A DNA stretch of 64,000 nucleotides. Origin: SZAS-79 sp965279075. Lineage in GTDB: Bacteria; Pseudomonadota; Gammaproteobacteria; Burkholderiales; SG8-39. Shown piece after piece: positions 17,586 to 26,676 of this stretch (position 1 is the first letter of the stretch; each line of letters opens with the position of its first letter). The notes under the pieces were generated by a model. It had not been told where the DNA came from. It saw only the letters and a program-made list of their open reading frames with translations, and made no database searches. The stretch lies in NCBI GenBank assembly GCA_965279075.1, contig CBDIHI010000006.1:186001-250000 (forward strand), written 5' to 3'. The position numbers and the translations under genes are program-made.

Positions 17586-18605
17586 TTACGTCGGCGTCTT
17601 CAGCAGCATGTGGCCGAGGTACCAGGCGATGCCCGCCATGAACGCTGAGCAAGGGATCGTGAGCACCCAGGCCCAGACGATGTTGCCGGCCACGCCCCAG
17701 CGCACCGCGGCCACGTTCTGCGCCGAACCGACGCCGACGATCGCGCCGGTGATGGTGTGCGTGGTCGAGACGGGGATGCCGAGCGCGGTGGCGAGGAACA
17801 GCGTGATCGCGCCGCCGGTTTCCGCGCAGAACCCGCCGACGGGCTTCAGCTTGGTGATCTTCTGGCCCATGGTCTTCACGATCCGCCATCCGCCGAACAT
17901 GGTGCCCAGCGCGATCGTGACGTAACAGATCACCGCCACCCACATCGGGAACGGGTCGGTGGTCTTGGTGTAGCCGGCGGCGATCAGCAGCATCCAGATG
18001 ATGCCCGCGGTCTTCTGCGCGTCGTTGCCGCCGTGCCCCAGGCTGTAGAGCGAGGCCGAGACGAGCTGCAGGCGCCTGAACCAGCGGTCGACCCGGCTCG
18101 GCGTCGAGCGCATGAAGAGCCACGACACGCCGAGCATCAGCAGCGACCCGAGGAGGAACCCGAGCATGGGCGAGATCAGGATGAACGCGACCGTCTTCCA
18201 GATGCCCGCCGGGATCAGCGCCCAGGTGCCCGCCTTCGCCACCGCCGCGCCGACCAGCCCGCCGATCAGCGCATGGGACGACGACGAGGGGATGCCGTAG
18301 TACCAGGTGATGATGTTCCAGGTGATCGCCCCGATGAGCGCGCCGAAGATCACGTAGTGGTCGACGATGCCCTGGTCGATGATGCCGCTGCCGACCGTGG
18401 TCGCGACCTTGAAGTGGAAGATGAAGAGCGCGGCGAAGTTGAAGAAGGCCGCCATCAGCACCGCCTGGTGCGGCTTCAGGACGCGCGTCGAGACCACCGT
18501 GGCGATCGAGTTGGCCGCGTCGTGGAAGCCGTTCATGAAATCGAACGCGAGCGCGACCATGATCAGCACGACCACGACCCACAGGCTGATGCTCAGGGTT
18601 TCCAT
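17586..18605 (-). CDS. pit: inorganic phosphate transporter, PiT family
   Basis: A 339-residue low-affinity phosphate permease. The two inverted PHO4 signatures are visible: FDFMNGFHDAANSIATVVST near residue 21 and SLGHGGNDAQKTAGIIW near 195; GIPVSTTHTITGAIVGVG and GIPSSSSHALIGGLVGAA are the paired helical-hairpin motifs. About ten membrane segments are expected in the inner membrane. The ATG at 18605 is 5 bp after the stop of the DUF47 gene; the frame is open further upstream but only as a shadow of that gene. The DUF47-PiT pairing is a conserved arrangement for phosphate uptake. Confidence 0.95.
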   Translation of the reverse strand: METLSISLWVVVVLIMVALAFDFMNGFHDAANSIATVVSTRVLKPHQAVLMAAFFNFAALFIFHFKVATTVGSGIIDQGIVDHYVIFGALIGAITWNIITWYYGIPSSSSHALIGGLVGAAVAKAGTWALIPAGIWKTVAFILISPMLGFLLGSLLMLGVSWLFMRSTPSRVDRWFRRLQLVSASLYSLGHGGNDAQKTAGIIWMLLIAAGYTKTTDPFPMWVAVICYVTIALGTMFGGWRIVKTMGQKITKLKPVGGFCAETGGAITLFLATALGIPVSTTHTITGAIVGVGSAQNVAAVRWGVAGNIVWAWVLTIPCSAFMAGIAWYLGHMLLKTPT

Positions 18606-18610
18606 GGATC

Positions 18611-19237
18611 CTACGAGTTCTCGAGGACGATGCCTTCGATGATGTTCGCCACGTCCTCGCAGCGGTCGGTGATCTCCTCGAGCAGGTCGTAGATCGTGCG
18701 CAGCTTGATCAGCTGCTTCACGTCCGACTCGTCGCGGAAGAGCTTGGACATCGCCGAGCGCATGACGCGGTCGGCGTCGGACTCGAGGCGGTCGATCTCG
18801 CCGCAGGTCTTGAGGATGGCGTCCGGCTGGCGCAGGTTGGACAGCAGGCCGACGGCGATCTTCACGCGCTCGCAGCACATCTGGCAGATCTCGCCGAGCT
18901 GCTTCGCCTCGGGCGTGATCTTGCGGATGTCGTAGAGCACCACGGATTCGGCCACGTCCTGCATGAGGTCGAGCACGTCGTCCATGTTGGTGATCAGCTG
19001 GTGGATCTGGTCGCGGTCGAGCGGCGTGATGAAGGTCTTGTGCAGCAGCGCGATCGTCTCGTGGGTGATCTTGTCCGCGGCCCGTTCGGCATGGTCGATC
19101 CCCTCGGCGCGCGCCTCGAGGTCCTTGAATTCCGTCATCATCCTTTCCAGCTCGCGGCTGCCGATGACGATCTGCTCGGCATGGGCGTTGAACAGCTCGA
19201 AGAAATTGCCCTCGCGGGGCATCAGGCGGGAGAACAT
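18611..19237 (-). CDS. PhoU-like DUF47 regulator of phosphate transporter
   Basis: A 208-residue all-helical PhoU-like protein (TIGR00153/DUF47, YkaA type): MFSRLMPREGNFFELFNAHA, ADKITHETIALLHKTFITPL, DRDQIHQLITNMDDVLDLMQ and VANIIEGIVLENS are typical. Such proteins lie next to PiT permeases and modulate or assemble with them. It is first in the minus-strand order DUF47, PiT, YdcF. An unassigned gap of about 75 bp separates it from the CoA-transferase gene that ends at 19315. Confidence 0.93.
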   Translation of the reverse strand: MFSRLMPREGNFFELFNAHAEQIVIGSRELERMMTEFKDLEARAEGIDHAERAADKITHETIALLHKTFITPLDRDQIHQLITNMDDVLDLMQDVAESVVLYDIRKITPEAKQLGEICQMCCERVKIAVGLLSNLRQPDAILKTCGEIDRLESDADRVMRSAMSKLFRDESDVKQLIKLRTIYDLLEEITDRCEDVANIIEGIVLENS

Positions 19238-19314
19238 GGGTGACCTCAGGCGGGGTTGCGGGCCGTTGCGGCTTTTTGTGGCGGCAATGTTACCGTCATG
19301 CGGGGGGTCCTGTC

Positions 19315-20523
19315 CTAGATAACGCCCTGTTCGCGCAGGCTCGCCTGCTCGGCGTCGGACAGTCCGAGCAAATCGCCGTAGACCTCGGCGTTATGGGCGC
19401 CCAGGGCCGGGCCGGTGGAGCGGATCGCCCCGGGCGTGCCGGAAAAGCGCGGCACCACGCCGGGCATCTTCACGCTGCCGAAATCCGCATCCGGCACCGA
19501 GGCCAGCGCCTCCCGGGCGAGGAAGTGGGGGTCGGCGGCGACCTGCGCGTTGGTGTAGATCGGGGCGACGGACACGCCGGCCGCGTTGAGCTTGTCGAGC
19601 ACTTCCGCCAGCGGCCGCTCGCCGACCCATGCGGCGGCCAATGCGTCGATTTCGCCGCGGTGCGTCACGCGCGCGGCGTTCTTCGCGAAGCGCGGGTCCG
19701 TCATCAGGTCCGGCCGCCCGACCAGTTCGGCGAAGCGCTCGAAGATGTTCGGCGTCGCGCAGGTGAACGTCACCCAGTGCCCGTCGGACGTCCTGAACAC
19801 GTTGGCCGGCGCCACATAGGCGTTGTCGTTGCCGATGCGTTCGTGGACGATGCCGAGCTGGTCGTGCTCGATCGGCAGCACCTCCATCAGCTTCATCATC
19901 GCCTCGGTCGCGGAGAGGTCGATTTCCTGCCCCGGCGAATCGGGGTGCTTGAGCCGGTCGTAGAGCGCGGCCAGCACGCCGAAAGCGCCGAAGATTCCCG
20001 CGATCGGGTCGCCGATCGGGTAGCCCGGGTGCAGCGGCGGGCCGTCGCGCTCGCCCGTGATGTAGGTCAGTCCCGAGTAGGCCTCGAACAGCCGCGCGAA
20101 CCCGGGCAGGTTCCGGTAAGGGCCCGTCTGGCCGAAGCCGGTGAGCCTGAGGATCGTCAGTTTCGGGTGCGCGGCCCACAGCGCCTCCTTGGCGAGGCCC
20201 CAGCGGTCGAGCGTGCCGGGCCGGTAGTTCTCGACCAGCACGTCGAACTTCGGGACGAGCTTCAGGAACAGCGCGCGGCCCTCGTCTTTCCTCAGGTCGA
20301 GCGTGACGCCCTTCTTGTTGCGGTTGGTGACTTTCCAGATCAGCGGCTTGCCTTCCTTGTGCGGGGGCAGCGCGCGCAAGGGGTCGCCGCTGCCGGGCAG
20401 TTCCACCTTGAGGACCTCGGCACCGAAGTCGCCGAGCATGCCGGCGGCGAAAGGCCCGGCGATCACGTTGGAGATGTCGAGGATGCGCAGGCCCGCGAGC
20501 GGGCCGGGGTGGGGGGCGCTCAT
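19315..20523 (-). CDS. family III CoA-transferase (CaiB/BaiF)
   Basis: A 402-residue CoA-transferase, expected to move CoA between an acyl-CoA and a free carboxylic acid. The N-terminal GLRILDISNVIAGPFAAGML, VLKVELPGSGDPLR and NRNKKGVTLDLRKDEGR are family hallmarks, with VLVENYRPGTLDRWGL and RLTGFGQTGPYRNLPGFARL following. The catalytic aspartate should be in GYPIGDPIAG. It is the last of three adjacent family III genes and is very similar in layout to the one at 21673-22890, suggesting an old duplication; the two might form a heterodimer. It is 4 bp after the neighbouring gene. Confidence 0.92.
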   Translation of the reverse strand: MSAPHPGPLAGLRILDISNVIAGPFAAGMLGDFGAEVLKVELPGSGDPLRALPPHKEGKPLIWKVTNRNKKGVTLDLRKDEGRALFLKLVPKFDVLVENYRPGTLDRWGLAKEALWAAHPKLTILRLTGFGQTGPYRNLPGFARLFEAYSGLTYITGERDGPPLHPGYPIGDPIAGIFGAFGVLAALYDRLKHPDSPGQEIDLSATEAMMKLMEVLPIEHDQLGIVHERIGNDNAYVAPANVFRTSDGHWVTFTCATPNIFERFAELVGRPDLMTDPRFAKNAARVTHRGEIDALAAAWVGERPLAEVLDKLNAAGVSVAPIYTNAQVAADPHFLAREALASVPDADFGSVKMPGVVPRFSGTPGAIRSTGPALGAHNAEVYGDLLGLSDAEQASLREQGVI

Positions 20524-20527
20524 CCGG

Positions 20528-21673
20528 TCACGCGCAGCCGAGGCCGAGCGCCTTCATCCGCTCGACCGCAGTCGCGTCGAATCCCCAGTCGGCGAGCGCC
20601 GCGGCGCCGCCTTCGCCGCGCTCGGGGGGCTTCCTCGCCACCGCGCCGGGCGTGCGCGAGAACTTCGGCGCCGGCGCGGGCTGTTTCACGCCGCCGACCT
20701 CGACAAAGCTCTTTCTCGCCACGTTGTGCGGGTGCGCATAGGCCTCGCTCCAGGTGAGCACTGGCGCGAAGCACGCATCCGACCCGTCGAACACCGCGCA
20801 CCAGTCGTCACGCGTCTTCGATTTGAAGGCCGCGGCAAACTTTTCGCGCAGCTTCGGCCAGCCCGCGCGGTCGTGCTGCTTGGGCAGGGCTTCGCCGGCG
20901 AGGCCGAGCTTTTCCAGCAGCTCGGCGTAGAAGCGCGTCTCGATCGATCCGATGGACACGTGCCTGCCGTCCTTCGTCTCGTATGTCTCGTACCACGGCG
21001 CGCCGGTGTCGAGGTGGTTCGCGCCGCGCTCCTCCTTCCAGCGCTTGGCGGCGAGCATGCCGTGGAACATCGTCGACAGCAGCGATGCCCCTTCGCACAT
21101 CGCGGCATCGACGACCTGGCCCCTGCCCGAGCGTTGCGCCTCGACCAGCGCCGCGGCGATGCCGAACGCAAGCAGCATGCCGCCGCCGCCGAAGTCGCCG
21201 ACGAGGTTCAGCGGCGGCACCGGCGATTCGCCCGCGCGCCCTATGCCCGCCAGCGGGCCGGCCAGCGCGATGTAGTTGATGTCGTGCCCGGCGCGCGGCG
21301 CCATCGGGCCGTCCTGGCCCCAGCCGGTCATGCGGCCGTAGACGAGCCGCGGATTCTTCGCGAGCGCCGCGTCGGGCCCCACGCCGAGCCGCTCCATCAC
21401 GCCGGGACGGAAGCCCTCGATCAGCGCATCGGCTTTCCCGATGAGCTCGAGCGCCGCCCGCGCGCCGCCGGGCGACTTCATGTCGAGCGTGACCGAGCGT
21501 CGCCCGCGCATCATCGTGTCGTACCAGCGCTCGCGGTTCAGGCCGAGGCCGGAGGCCTCCGCGCGGTCGATGACGATGACGTCGGCGCCCATGTCGGCGA
21601 GCATCATCCCGCAGAACGGGCCGGGCCCGATGGCTTCGAACTCGACGACCTTGATACCGGAAAGGGGGCCCAT
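20528..21673 (-). CDS. alpha-methylacyl-CoA racemase-like family III enzyme
   Basis: A 381-residue member of the CoA-transferase III superfamily that looks like the racemase branch. GPGPFCGMMLADMGADVIVI, RRSVTLDMKSPGG and IEGFRPGVMERLGVGPD are shared with Mycobacterium MCR and human AMACR. Both catalytic residues seem present: His in APRAGHDINYIALAG and Asp in LVGDFGGGGMLLAFG. It would interconvert (R)- and (S)-2-methylacyl-CoA, needed before stereospecific beta-oxidation of branched acids. The start at 21673 overlaps the upstream CoA-transferase stop (ATGA); the same frame stays open for about 1 kb further but that part is a shadow. Confidence 0.9.
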   Translation of the reverse strand: MGPLSGIKVVEFEAIGPGPFCGMMLADMGADVIVIDRAEASGLGLNRERWYDTMMRGRRSVTLDMKSPGGARAALELIGKADALIEGFRPGVMERLGVGPDAALAKNPRLVYGRMTGWGQDGPMAPRAGHDINYIALAGPLAGIGRAGESPVPPLNLVGDFGGGGMLLAFGIAAALVEAQRSGRGQVVDAAMCEGASLLSTMFHGMLAAKRWKEERGANHLDTGAPWYETYETKDGRHVSIGSIETRFYAELLEKLGLAGEALPKQHDRAGWPKLREKFAAAFKSKTRDDWCAVFDGSDACFAPVLTWSEAYAHPHNVARKSFVEVGGVKQPAPAPKFSRTPGAVARKPPERGEGGAAALADWGFDATAVERMKALGLGCA

Positions 21674-22890
21674 CAGATCACTCCAGACTGTTTCAGTTTC
21701 GCCTGCTCCGCCGCGGAGAGCTTCAGCCATTCGCCGTAGACCTCGGCGTTGTCCTGCCCGATCGCGCCGCCGGTGCTGCGCACCTTGCCGGGGTCGTTCA
21801 CGAAGCGCGGCACGACGTTCTGCATGCGCACGCTGCCGAAGTCGGGGTCGGGCACCGAGGTGATCGCGTCGCGTGCCCGGATCTGCGGATCGGCGAAGAC
21901 CTGGTCGATGGAATACACCGGCGCGATCGTCCCCTGGGCCTTCTCGAACGCGGCGAGCGCTTCGTCGAGCGTCTGAGTCGCGCACCACGCGGAGAAGATC
22001 GAATTCAGCTCGCCCATGTGCTCCACGCGCATTCCGTTGTTCGCGAAACGCGGGTCCCCGATCAGGTCGGGCCGGCCGATCGCGCGGCAGTTGTTCGCGT
22101 ACAGCACGTTGGTGGACCCCGCGAGCGACACCCAGCGGTTGTCCTTCGTGCGGTAGACCGCGGCTGGCGCGGAGTACTGGTTGGCGTTGCCGGAGCGCTC
22201 CCGCACCGCGCCGAGCTGGTCGTGCTCGATCGCGAGGAACTCGAGCAGCCTGAGCGTCGCCTCGGTCATCGACAGGTCGATCTCCTCGCCGGGCGCGTCC
22301 GGGTCCCGGGCCCGCTTCCAGAGCGCCGTCATGATGCCCAGCGCGCCGAACACGCCGCCCACGGCGTCGCCGATCGGGTAGCCCGCGTGCATGGGCTCGC
22401 CGCCGGGCTCGCCCGTGATGTAGGTAAGGCCGCCCATCGCCTCGAAGATCCGCGCGAAACCCGGGCGGTCGCGATACGGGCCGGTCTGGCCGAAGCCCGT
22501 CGCACGCAGGATCACGAGCCGCGGCTGGATGGCCCACAGCACTTCCTTCGTGAGGCCCCACCGGTCTAGCGTGCCGGGACGGAAATTCTCGACCAGCACG
22601 TCGAACTTCGGCAGCAGCTGCTTCAGGATCGCGATGCCTTCGGGCTTGCGCAGGTCCAGCGTGACGAACTTCTTGTTGCGGTTGGTGACCTTCCACCACA
22701 GCGACTTGCCTTCCTTGAAAGGCGGGAAGCCGCGCGCGCCGTCGCCCGAGGGCAATTCGACCTTAAGCACCTCGGCGCCGTAGTCGGCGAGCAGCGCCGC
22801 CGCGAACGGCGCGGCGATGATCGTCGCGATGTCGAGGACCCGCAGGCCCTGCAGCGGACCGCCGGCGGGGGCTCCTTCAGGGGCGGCCAT
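21673..22890 (-). CDS. family III CoA-transferase (CaiB/BaiF)
   Basis: A 405-residue CoA-transferase with GLRVLDIATIIAAPFAAALL, VLKVELPSGDGARGFPPFKE, NRNKKFVTLDLRKPEGI and VLVENFRPGTLDRWGLTKEV. The likely catalytic Asp is in GYPIGDAVGG. It closely parallels the gene at 19315-20523 from end to end, including the closing residues AEQAKLKQSGVI versus AEQASLREQGVI. It probably activates the acid whose uptake involves the adjacent TctC protein. It is 3 bp after that gene's stop and overlaps the racemase-like gene by the bases ATGA. Confidence 0.92.
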   Translation of the reverse strand: MAAPEGAPAGGPLQGLRVLDIATIIAAPFAAALLADYGAEVLKVELPSGDGARGFPPFKEGKSLWWKVTNRNKKFVTLDLRKPEGIAILKQLLPKFDVLVENFRPGTLDRWGLTKEVLWAIQPRLVILRATGFGQTGPYRDRPGFARIFEAMGGLTYITGEPGGEPMHAGYPIGDAVGGVFGALGIMTALWKRARDPDAPGEEIDLSMTEATLRLLEFLAIEHDQLGAVRERSGNANQYSAPAAVYRTKDNRWVSLAGSTNVLYANNCRAIGRPDLIGDPRFANNGMRVEHMGELNSIFSAWCATQTLDEALAAFEKAQGTIAPVYSIDQVFADPQIRARDAITSVPDPDFGSVRMQNVVPRFVNDPGKVRSTGGAIGQDNAEVYGEWLKLSAAEQAKLKQSGVI

Positions 22891-22893
22891 CGC

Positions 22894-23859
22894 TCAGTCG
22901 GGCTTCAGGTTGCGCTCTTTGACGATCCGCGCCCACTTCACGAGGTCCGCGCGCATGAAGCGATCGAAGTCGGCGGCGCTGCCGCCCACCGGAAGCGCCC
23001 CGAGCCCGGCGAAGCGTTCCGCCACTTCCTTGGACTTCAGCGCGACGTTGACCTCCGCGTTCATGCGATCGACGATCGCCTGCGGCGTGCCGGCCGGCGC
23101 GAGCAGGCCGAACCACGCGTAGGCGTCGACCTGCGGGAAGCCCGCTTCCTTGAAGGTCGGGACTTCGGGCAACTGGGGCATGCGATCCCGCGACACCACG
23201 GCCAGGGCCCGGACCTTGCCCGCGCGCACGTGGGGCAGGGGCGTGCCGAACGCGTTCATGCACGCGCCTACGCGCGCGCCGAGCAGGTCGTTCACCGCCG
23301 GCGCGTCGCCCTTGTACGGGACGTGGGCGAGCGGCACGCCGCTCGCGCCGGCGAGTTGCTCCATCGCCAGGTGCGGCCCGCTGCCGTTGCCCGGGCTGCA
23401 GACCGTCGCCTGGTCGGGCTTAGCTCGCGCGAGGTCCAGGTACTCGCGCACCGTCTTCGCCGGGGAGCTCGCCGGGACCGAGAACAGGATCGGGAGGATC
23501 ACCGTCTGCGCGATCGGCGCGTAATCCTTGAGCGCGTCGTAGGGGACCTTGCCGAACAAGGCCGGGTTCACGGTGAAAGGCGCCGCGACCCAGTAGAGCG
23601 TGTAGCCGTCGGGCGCGCTCTTGGCGATGAATTCGGATGCGATGTTGGTGTTGGCGCCGGGCTTGTTCTCGACGATCACTGGCTGGCCGAGGCCCGCCTG
23701 CAGGCGCTCGGCCACGATGCGCCCGGTGACGTCGTTGGTGCCGCCCGGGGCGTAGGGTGAGACCAGCCGGATCGGCTTGGCCGGCCAGGCTTGCGCCATG
23801 GCGGACCCGCAAAGCGCAAGGGCTGCCGCGGCCGCGAGGCCGTACAGGGTTCTCTTCAT
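22894..23859 (-). CDS. TctC/Bug-family periplasmic solute-binding protein
   Basis: A 321-residue protein with a signal peptide (MKRTLYGLAAAAALALCGSA, cleavage near AMAQ). The mature part starts WPAKPIRLVSPYAPGGTNDV, the ligand loop of Bug proteins, and has VIVENKPGANTNIASEFIAK and ADGYTL-like APDGYTLYWVAAPF. No TctA or TctB membrane genes are in the window, the usual orphan state in betaproteobacteria. The start has a strong ribosome site (GCAGGAGGAGACG). As a member of this acyl-CoA operon it likely binds the carboxylic acid that the CoA-transferases activate. Confidence 0.93.
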   Translation of the reverse strand: MKRTLYGLAAAAALALCGSAMAQAWPAKPIRLVSPYAPGGTNDVTGRIVAERLQAGLGQPVIVENKPGANTNIASEFIAKSAPDGYTLYWVAAPFTVNPALFGKVPYDALKDYAPIAQTVILPILFSVPASSPAKTVREYLDLARAKPDQATVCSPGNGSGPHLAMEQLAGASGVPLAHVPYKGDAPAVNDLLGARVGACMNAFGTPLPHVRAGKVRALAVVSRDRMPQLPEVPTFKEAGFPQVDAYAWFGLLAPAGTPQAIVDRMNAEVNVALKSKEVAERFAGLGALPVGGSAADFDRFMRADLVKWARIVKERNLKPD

Positions 23860-23879
23860 CGTCTCCTCCTGCTTTCTTG

Positions 23880-25040
23880 TTATCGGTCGCCGCGCAACAG
23901 GTGCCTGGCGATGTTCAACTGGTGGATCTGGCTGGTGCCTTCGTAGAGCCTGAACAGGCGCACGTCCCTGTAGAACCTCGGCACGGAGCCCCCGATGTCC
24001 TCGCAGTAGCCCGCGCCGCCGAAGATCTGTACCACCCGGTCGGCCACCCGCCCGGCCATTTCCGAGGCGTAATACTTGCACATCGACACGTCCATGGTCA
24101 CGTCCTCGCCGCGGTCGCGCTTGCGCGCGGTCTCGAGGATCAGCGCCTTCGCCGCCGAAATCTCCACCTTGCAGTCGGCGAGCATGGCCTGCACCAGCTG
24201 GAATTCGCCGATGGCGTGACCGGACTGCTCGCGGGTGCGGGCATGGCGCAGCGCCTCGTCCAGCAGGCGGATCGCCGGCCCCGTGCACAGCGACGCCAGG
24301 TTGATGCGCTGCTTGTTCAGTGAGCGCATCACCGCGCCGAAGCCCTTGCCGGGCTGGCCGCCCAGCACGGCCGATTTTGGCACCCGGCACTCCCTGAAAT
24401 ACACCTCGGAGACAGGTGAGCCTTCCTGCCCCATCTTCTTGTGCTCCGGGCCGATCGACAGGCCCGGCGTGCCGCGCTCGATGAGGAAGGTGGTCGTGCC
24501 CGAGCCGCCCTTGTTGGCCGGGTCGGTGCGCGTGAGCACCGTGAACACGTCGGCGATCGGCGCGTTGGTGATGTAGCGCTTGGTCCCGTTGATCACGTAG
24601 TGGTCGCCGTCCTCGACGGCCAGCGTGGCGAGGCCCCCCAGCAGGTCGGAGCCGGCGTCCGGCTCGGTGACCGCGAGGCAGCCGGTGAGTTCGCCCGTCG
24701 CGAGGCGCGGCAGGTACTGCCTTTTCTGCGCCTCGGTGCCGTCCTGGATGATGGCTTCCGCGCCGATGCCGGTGTTCGTCCCTGCGCGCGCGCGGTAGGC
24801 GACCGCGCACTGCGAGATCTCCATGTTGGCGAGGCACAGCTCTTCCGTCGTCAGCCCTGCGCCGCCGTACTCCTCGGGGATGCTCCAGCCGAAGAAGCCC
24901 AGGGCCCGCATCCGCTCGACGATCTCTTCGGGGATCGCGTTCTCGCGCTCGACCCGTTCCTCGTTGGGGATCGCCACGTCGTCCATGAAGCGGCGCACGC
25001 CGGCCAGCAGCGCCGCGTGGCGCTTTTCGTCTCGGATCAT
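23880..25040 (-). CDS. acyl-CoA dehydrogenase
   Basis: A 386-residue FAD-dependent acyl-CoA dehydrogenase that makes the 2,3-enoyl-CoA. Seen are the signature ACLAVTEPDAGSDLLG-type region (GCLAVTEPDAGSD, about residue 125), the YVINGTKRYITNAPIADVFT strand, QIFGGAGYCEDIGGSVPRFY and RLYEGTSQIHQLNIAR. The catalytic glutamate is expected in YEGT. It lies 8 bp from the enoyl-CoA hydratase gene and 20 bp from the TctC gene, within the same operon. Substrate chain length cannot be told. Confidence 0.94.
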   Translation of the reverse strand: MIRDEKRHAALLAGVRRFMDDVAIPNEERVERENAIPEEIVERMRALGFFGWSIPEEYGGAGLTTEELCLANMEISQCAVAYRARAGTNTGIGAEAIIQDGTEAQKRQYLPRLATGELTGCLAVTEPDAGSDLLGGLATLAVEDGDHYVINGTKRYITNAPIADVFTVLTRTDPANKGGSGTTTFLIERGTPGLSIGPEHKKMGQEGSPVSEVYFRECRVPKSAVLGGQPGKGFGAVMRSLNKQRINLASLCTGPAIRLLDEALRHARTREQSGHAIGEFQLVQAMLADCKVEISAAKALILETARKRDRGEDVTMDVSMCKYYASEMAGRVADRVVQIFGGAGYCEDIGGSVPRFYRDVRLFRLYEGTSQIHQLNIARHLLRGDR

Positions 25041-25048
25041 CTGGGACC

Positions 25049-25849
25049 TTAAGGGTGGAAGCGGGCCTTGCGTTTTTCGAGGAAGGCGCCGATGCCTTCG
25101 CCGGCCTCGTCGCCGTGCAGGGCCTCGACGAAGAGCGAGCGTTCGAGCTCGAGCTGGGTCTCGTAGGTGCCGGACTGGGCCGCGGTGAGCAGGTGCTTGA
25201 TGCGCCGGATCGCGTTGGTCGCGCCCGAAGCCAGCGTGGCGGCGAGGGCGCCGGCTTCTTCAAGCACCTTGCCCGCCGGGACCAGCCGGTTCACCACGCC
25301 CAGCTGCGCGAGGCGCGCCGCGCCGATCGGGGCGCCGGTCATGGCGAGCTCGGCCGAGAGCTGTGGCGGCAGCGCGCGGGACAGGAAGAACGAGCCGGCA
25401 CCGTCAGGATTCAGGCCGATCTTCACGTAAGCGAGCACAAACTGTGCATTCTCCGCGGCGACCATCATGTCGCAGGCGAAAGCGATCGAGAACCCGGCGC
25501 CGGCCGCGTTGCCTTCAACCGCGGCGATCACCGGTTTGGTGCACTGGCGGATGGCCCGGATGAGTTCGTTCAGCGCGTTGACGCGCTCGACGTGGTGCTG
25601 CGGGGGATTCTCCACACGGCTCGTGTGCAGCGTGGCCAGGTCGCCGCCGGAGCAGAAATGCGCGCCGGTACCGCCGATGACGACGGCGCCGATCGAGTCG
25701 TCGGTCGAGGCGAGGCGCAGTTCCCTGGTCATCGCGGTGGAGATCTCCCGCTTGACCGCGTTGCGTTGCGCCGGGTTGTCGATCAGCAGCTGGAGGACGC
25801 GCCCGTGGCGCGAGGCGACGACCCGGGCTTCGGCGGCCGGGGCCGCCAT
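25049..25849 (-). CDS. enoyl-CoA hydratase/isomerase family protein
   Basis: A 266-residue crotonase-fold protein. GAHFCSGGDLATL forms the first part of the oxyanion hole and AAVEGNAAGAGFSIAFACD the second; VKIGLNPDGAGSFFLSRALP lines the active site. One of the usual two catalytic glutamates is replaced around NPDGAGS, so it could be a hydratase, isomerase or hydrolase. The ATG at 25849 overlaps the IclR gene stop (ATGA). Its frame remains open upstream as a shadow of the regulator. Confidence 0.9.
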   Translation of the reverse strand: MAAPAAEARVVASRHGRVLQLLIDNPAQRNAVKREISTAMTRELRLASTDDSIGAVVIGGTGAHFCSGGDLATLHTSRVENPPQHHVERVNALNELIRAIRQCTKPVIAAVEGNAAGAGFSIAFACDMMVAAENAQFVLAYVKIGLNPDGAGSFFLSRALPPQLSAELAMTGAPIGAARLAQLGVVNRLVPAGKVLEEAGALAATLASGATNAIRRIKHLLTAAQSGTYETQLELERSLFVEALHGDEAGEGIGAFLEKRKARFHP

Positions 25850-26676
25850 CAATGCATTCCCAGTGCGGCCTCGATATTGCGGACCATCTGCACGAGGCGC
25901 GGACCGATGTCGTCCTCGATCTGGCCCTTCTTCAGCATGAAAGCCGGGATGCTGCAGTTGAACGCGACGATCTCGCCGTCGACCGTGCGGCGCATCGGCA
26001 CGCCGACGGCGTGGATCTCGCGGCGCAGGTCGCCGTACGAGACGCAGAAGCCGCGCTCGCGGATCTCCTGCAGGCTCTTGTCGATCTGCGCGCGGTACTT
26101 GCGGTGGATCTCGGGCTCCTTGACCTTCATCTGGTTCAGCAGCGCTTCCCGCTCGGCCGGCGTGCAGGCGGCGAGGAAGGCGCGGCCCACCGAGGCCTGC
26201 GCGATCGGGATGGAGGTGCCGATGTCCGGCAGCGAGGGGGTGCCGCTCGCCGAGCGGCAGCTCTCGACGAACACGACGTTGAGCCGGTCGCGGATACCCA
26301 TCGAGACCGAGGCGTTGGCGTGGTCGGCGAGCTCCTTCATGTAGGGGCGGGCGACCTGGCGCGCGCTCATGCTCGCGAGCAGCGGGTAGCCGATGGACAG
26401 CACCGCCGAGCCGAGCTGGTACTTGCCCAGGCGCATGTTGTGGCGCAGGTACCCCAGCTTGGTCAGCGTGTAGGTCAGGCGCGAGACGGTGGGTTTCGGC
26501 AGGCCGGTGCGCACCGAGATTTCCTTGTTGCCGAGCATCGGCTCGAGCGGGGTGAAGCAGCGCAGCACCTCGAGCCCGCGCGCGAGGGTGGTGGCGAACT
26601 GGCGGTCGCCCTCGTGCTCGTAGCTGTAGGCCGGTGCCGGCGCGGAAAGCGGTACGTTGGCCTCTGGGGCGCCCAT
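25849..26676 (-). CDS. IclR-family transcriptional regulator
   Basis: A 275-residue regulator with an N-terminal winged helix (FATTLARGLEVLRCFTPLEP, then LGNKEISVRTGLPKPTVSRL, about residues 27-68) and a C-terminal ligand-binding IclR domain (SVGRAFLAACTPAEREALLN, IRERGFCVSYGDLRREIHAV). It heads the minus-strand acyl-CoA operon and faces the SDR gene across a 283-bp divergent region. It probably senses a pathway acid or CoA ester and controls one or both directions. Confidence 0.94.
   Translation of the reverse strand: MGAPEANVPLSAPAPAYSYEHEGDRQFATTLARGLEVLRCFTPLEPMLGNKEISVRTGLPKPTVSRLTYTLTKLGYLRHNMRLGKYQLGSAVLSIGYPLLASMSARQVARPYMKELADHANASVSMGIRDRLNVVFVESCRSASGTPSLPDIGTSIPIAQASVGRAFLAACTPAEREALLNQMKVKEPEIHRKYRAQIDKSLQEIRERGFCVSYGDLRREIHAVGVPMRRTVDGEIVAFNCSIPAFMLKKGQIEDDIGPRLVQMVRNIEAALGMH

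Noticed and set aside
21674..22699. Apparent N-terminal extension of the racemase-like protein
   Set aside because: The extra 340 codons are a frame-shifted shadow of the CoA-transferase gene on the same strand. The real start is at 21673, overlapping that gene's stop.
22894..23859. Complete tripartite tricarboxylate transporter
   Set aside because: Only TctC-type binding proteins are present here and at the other four places. No TctA or TctB membrane subunit is encoded in the window.
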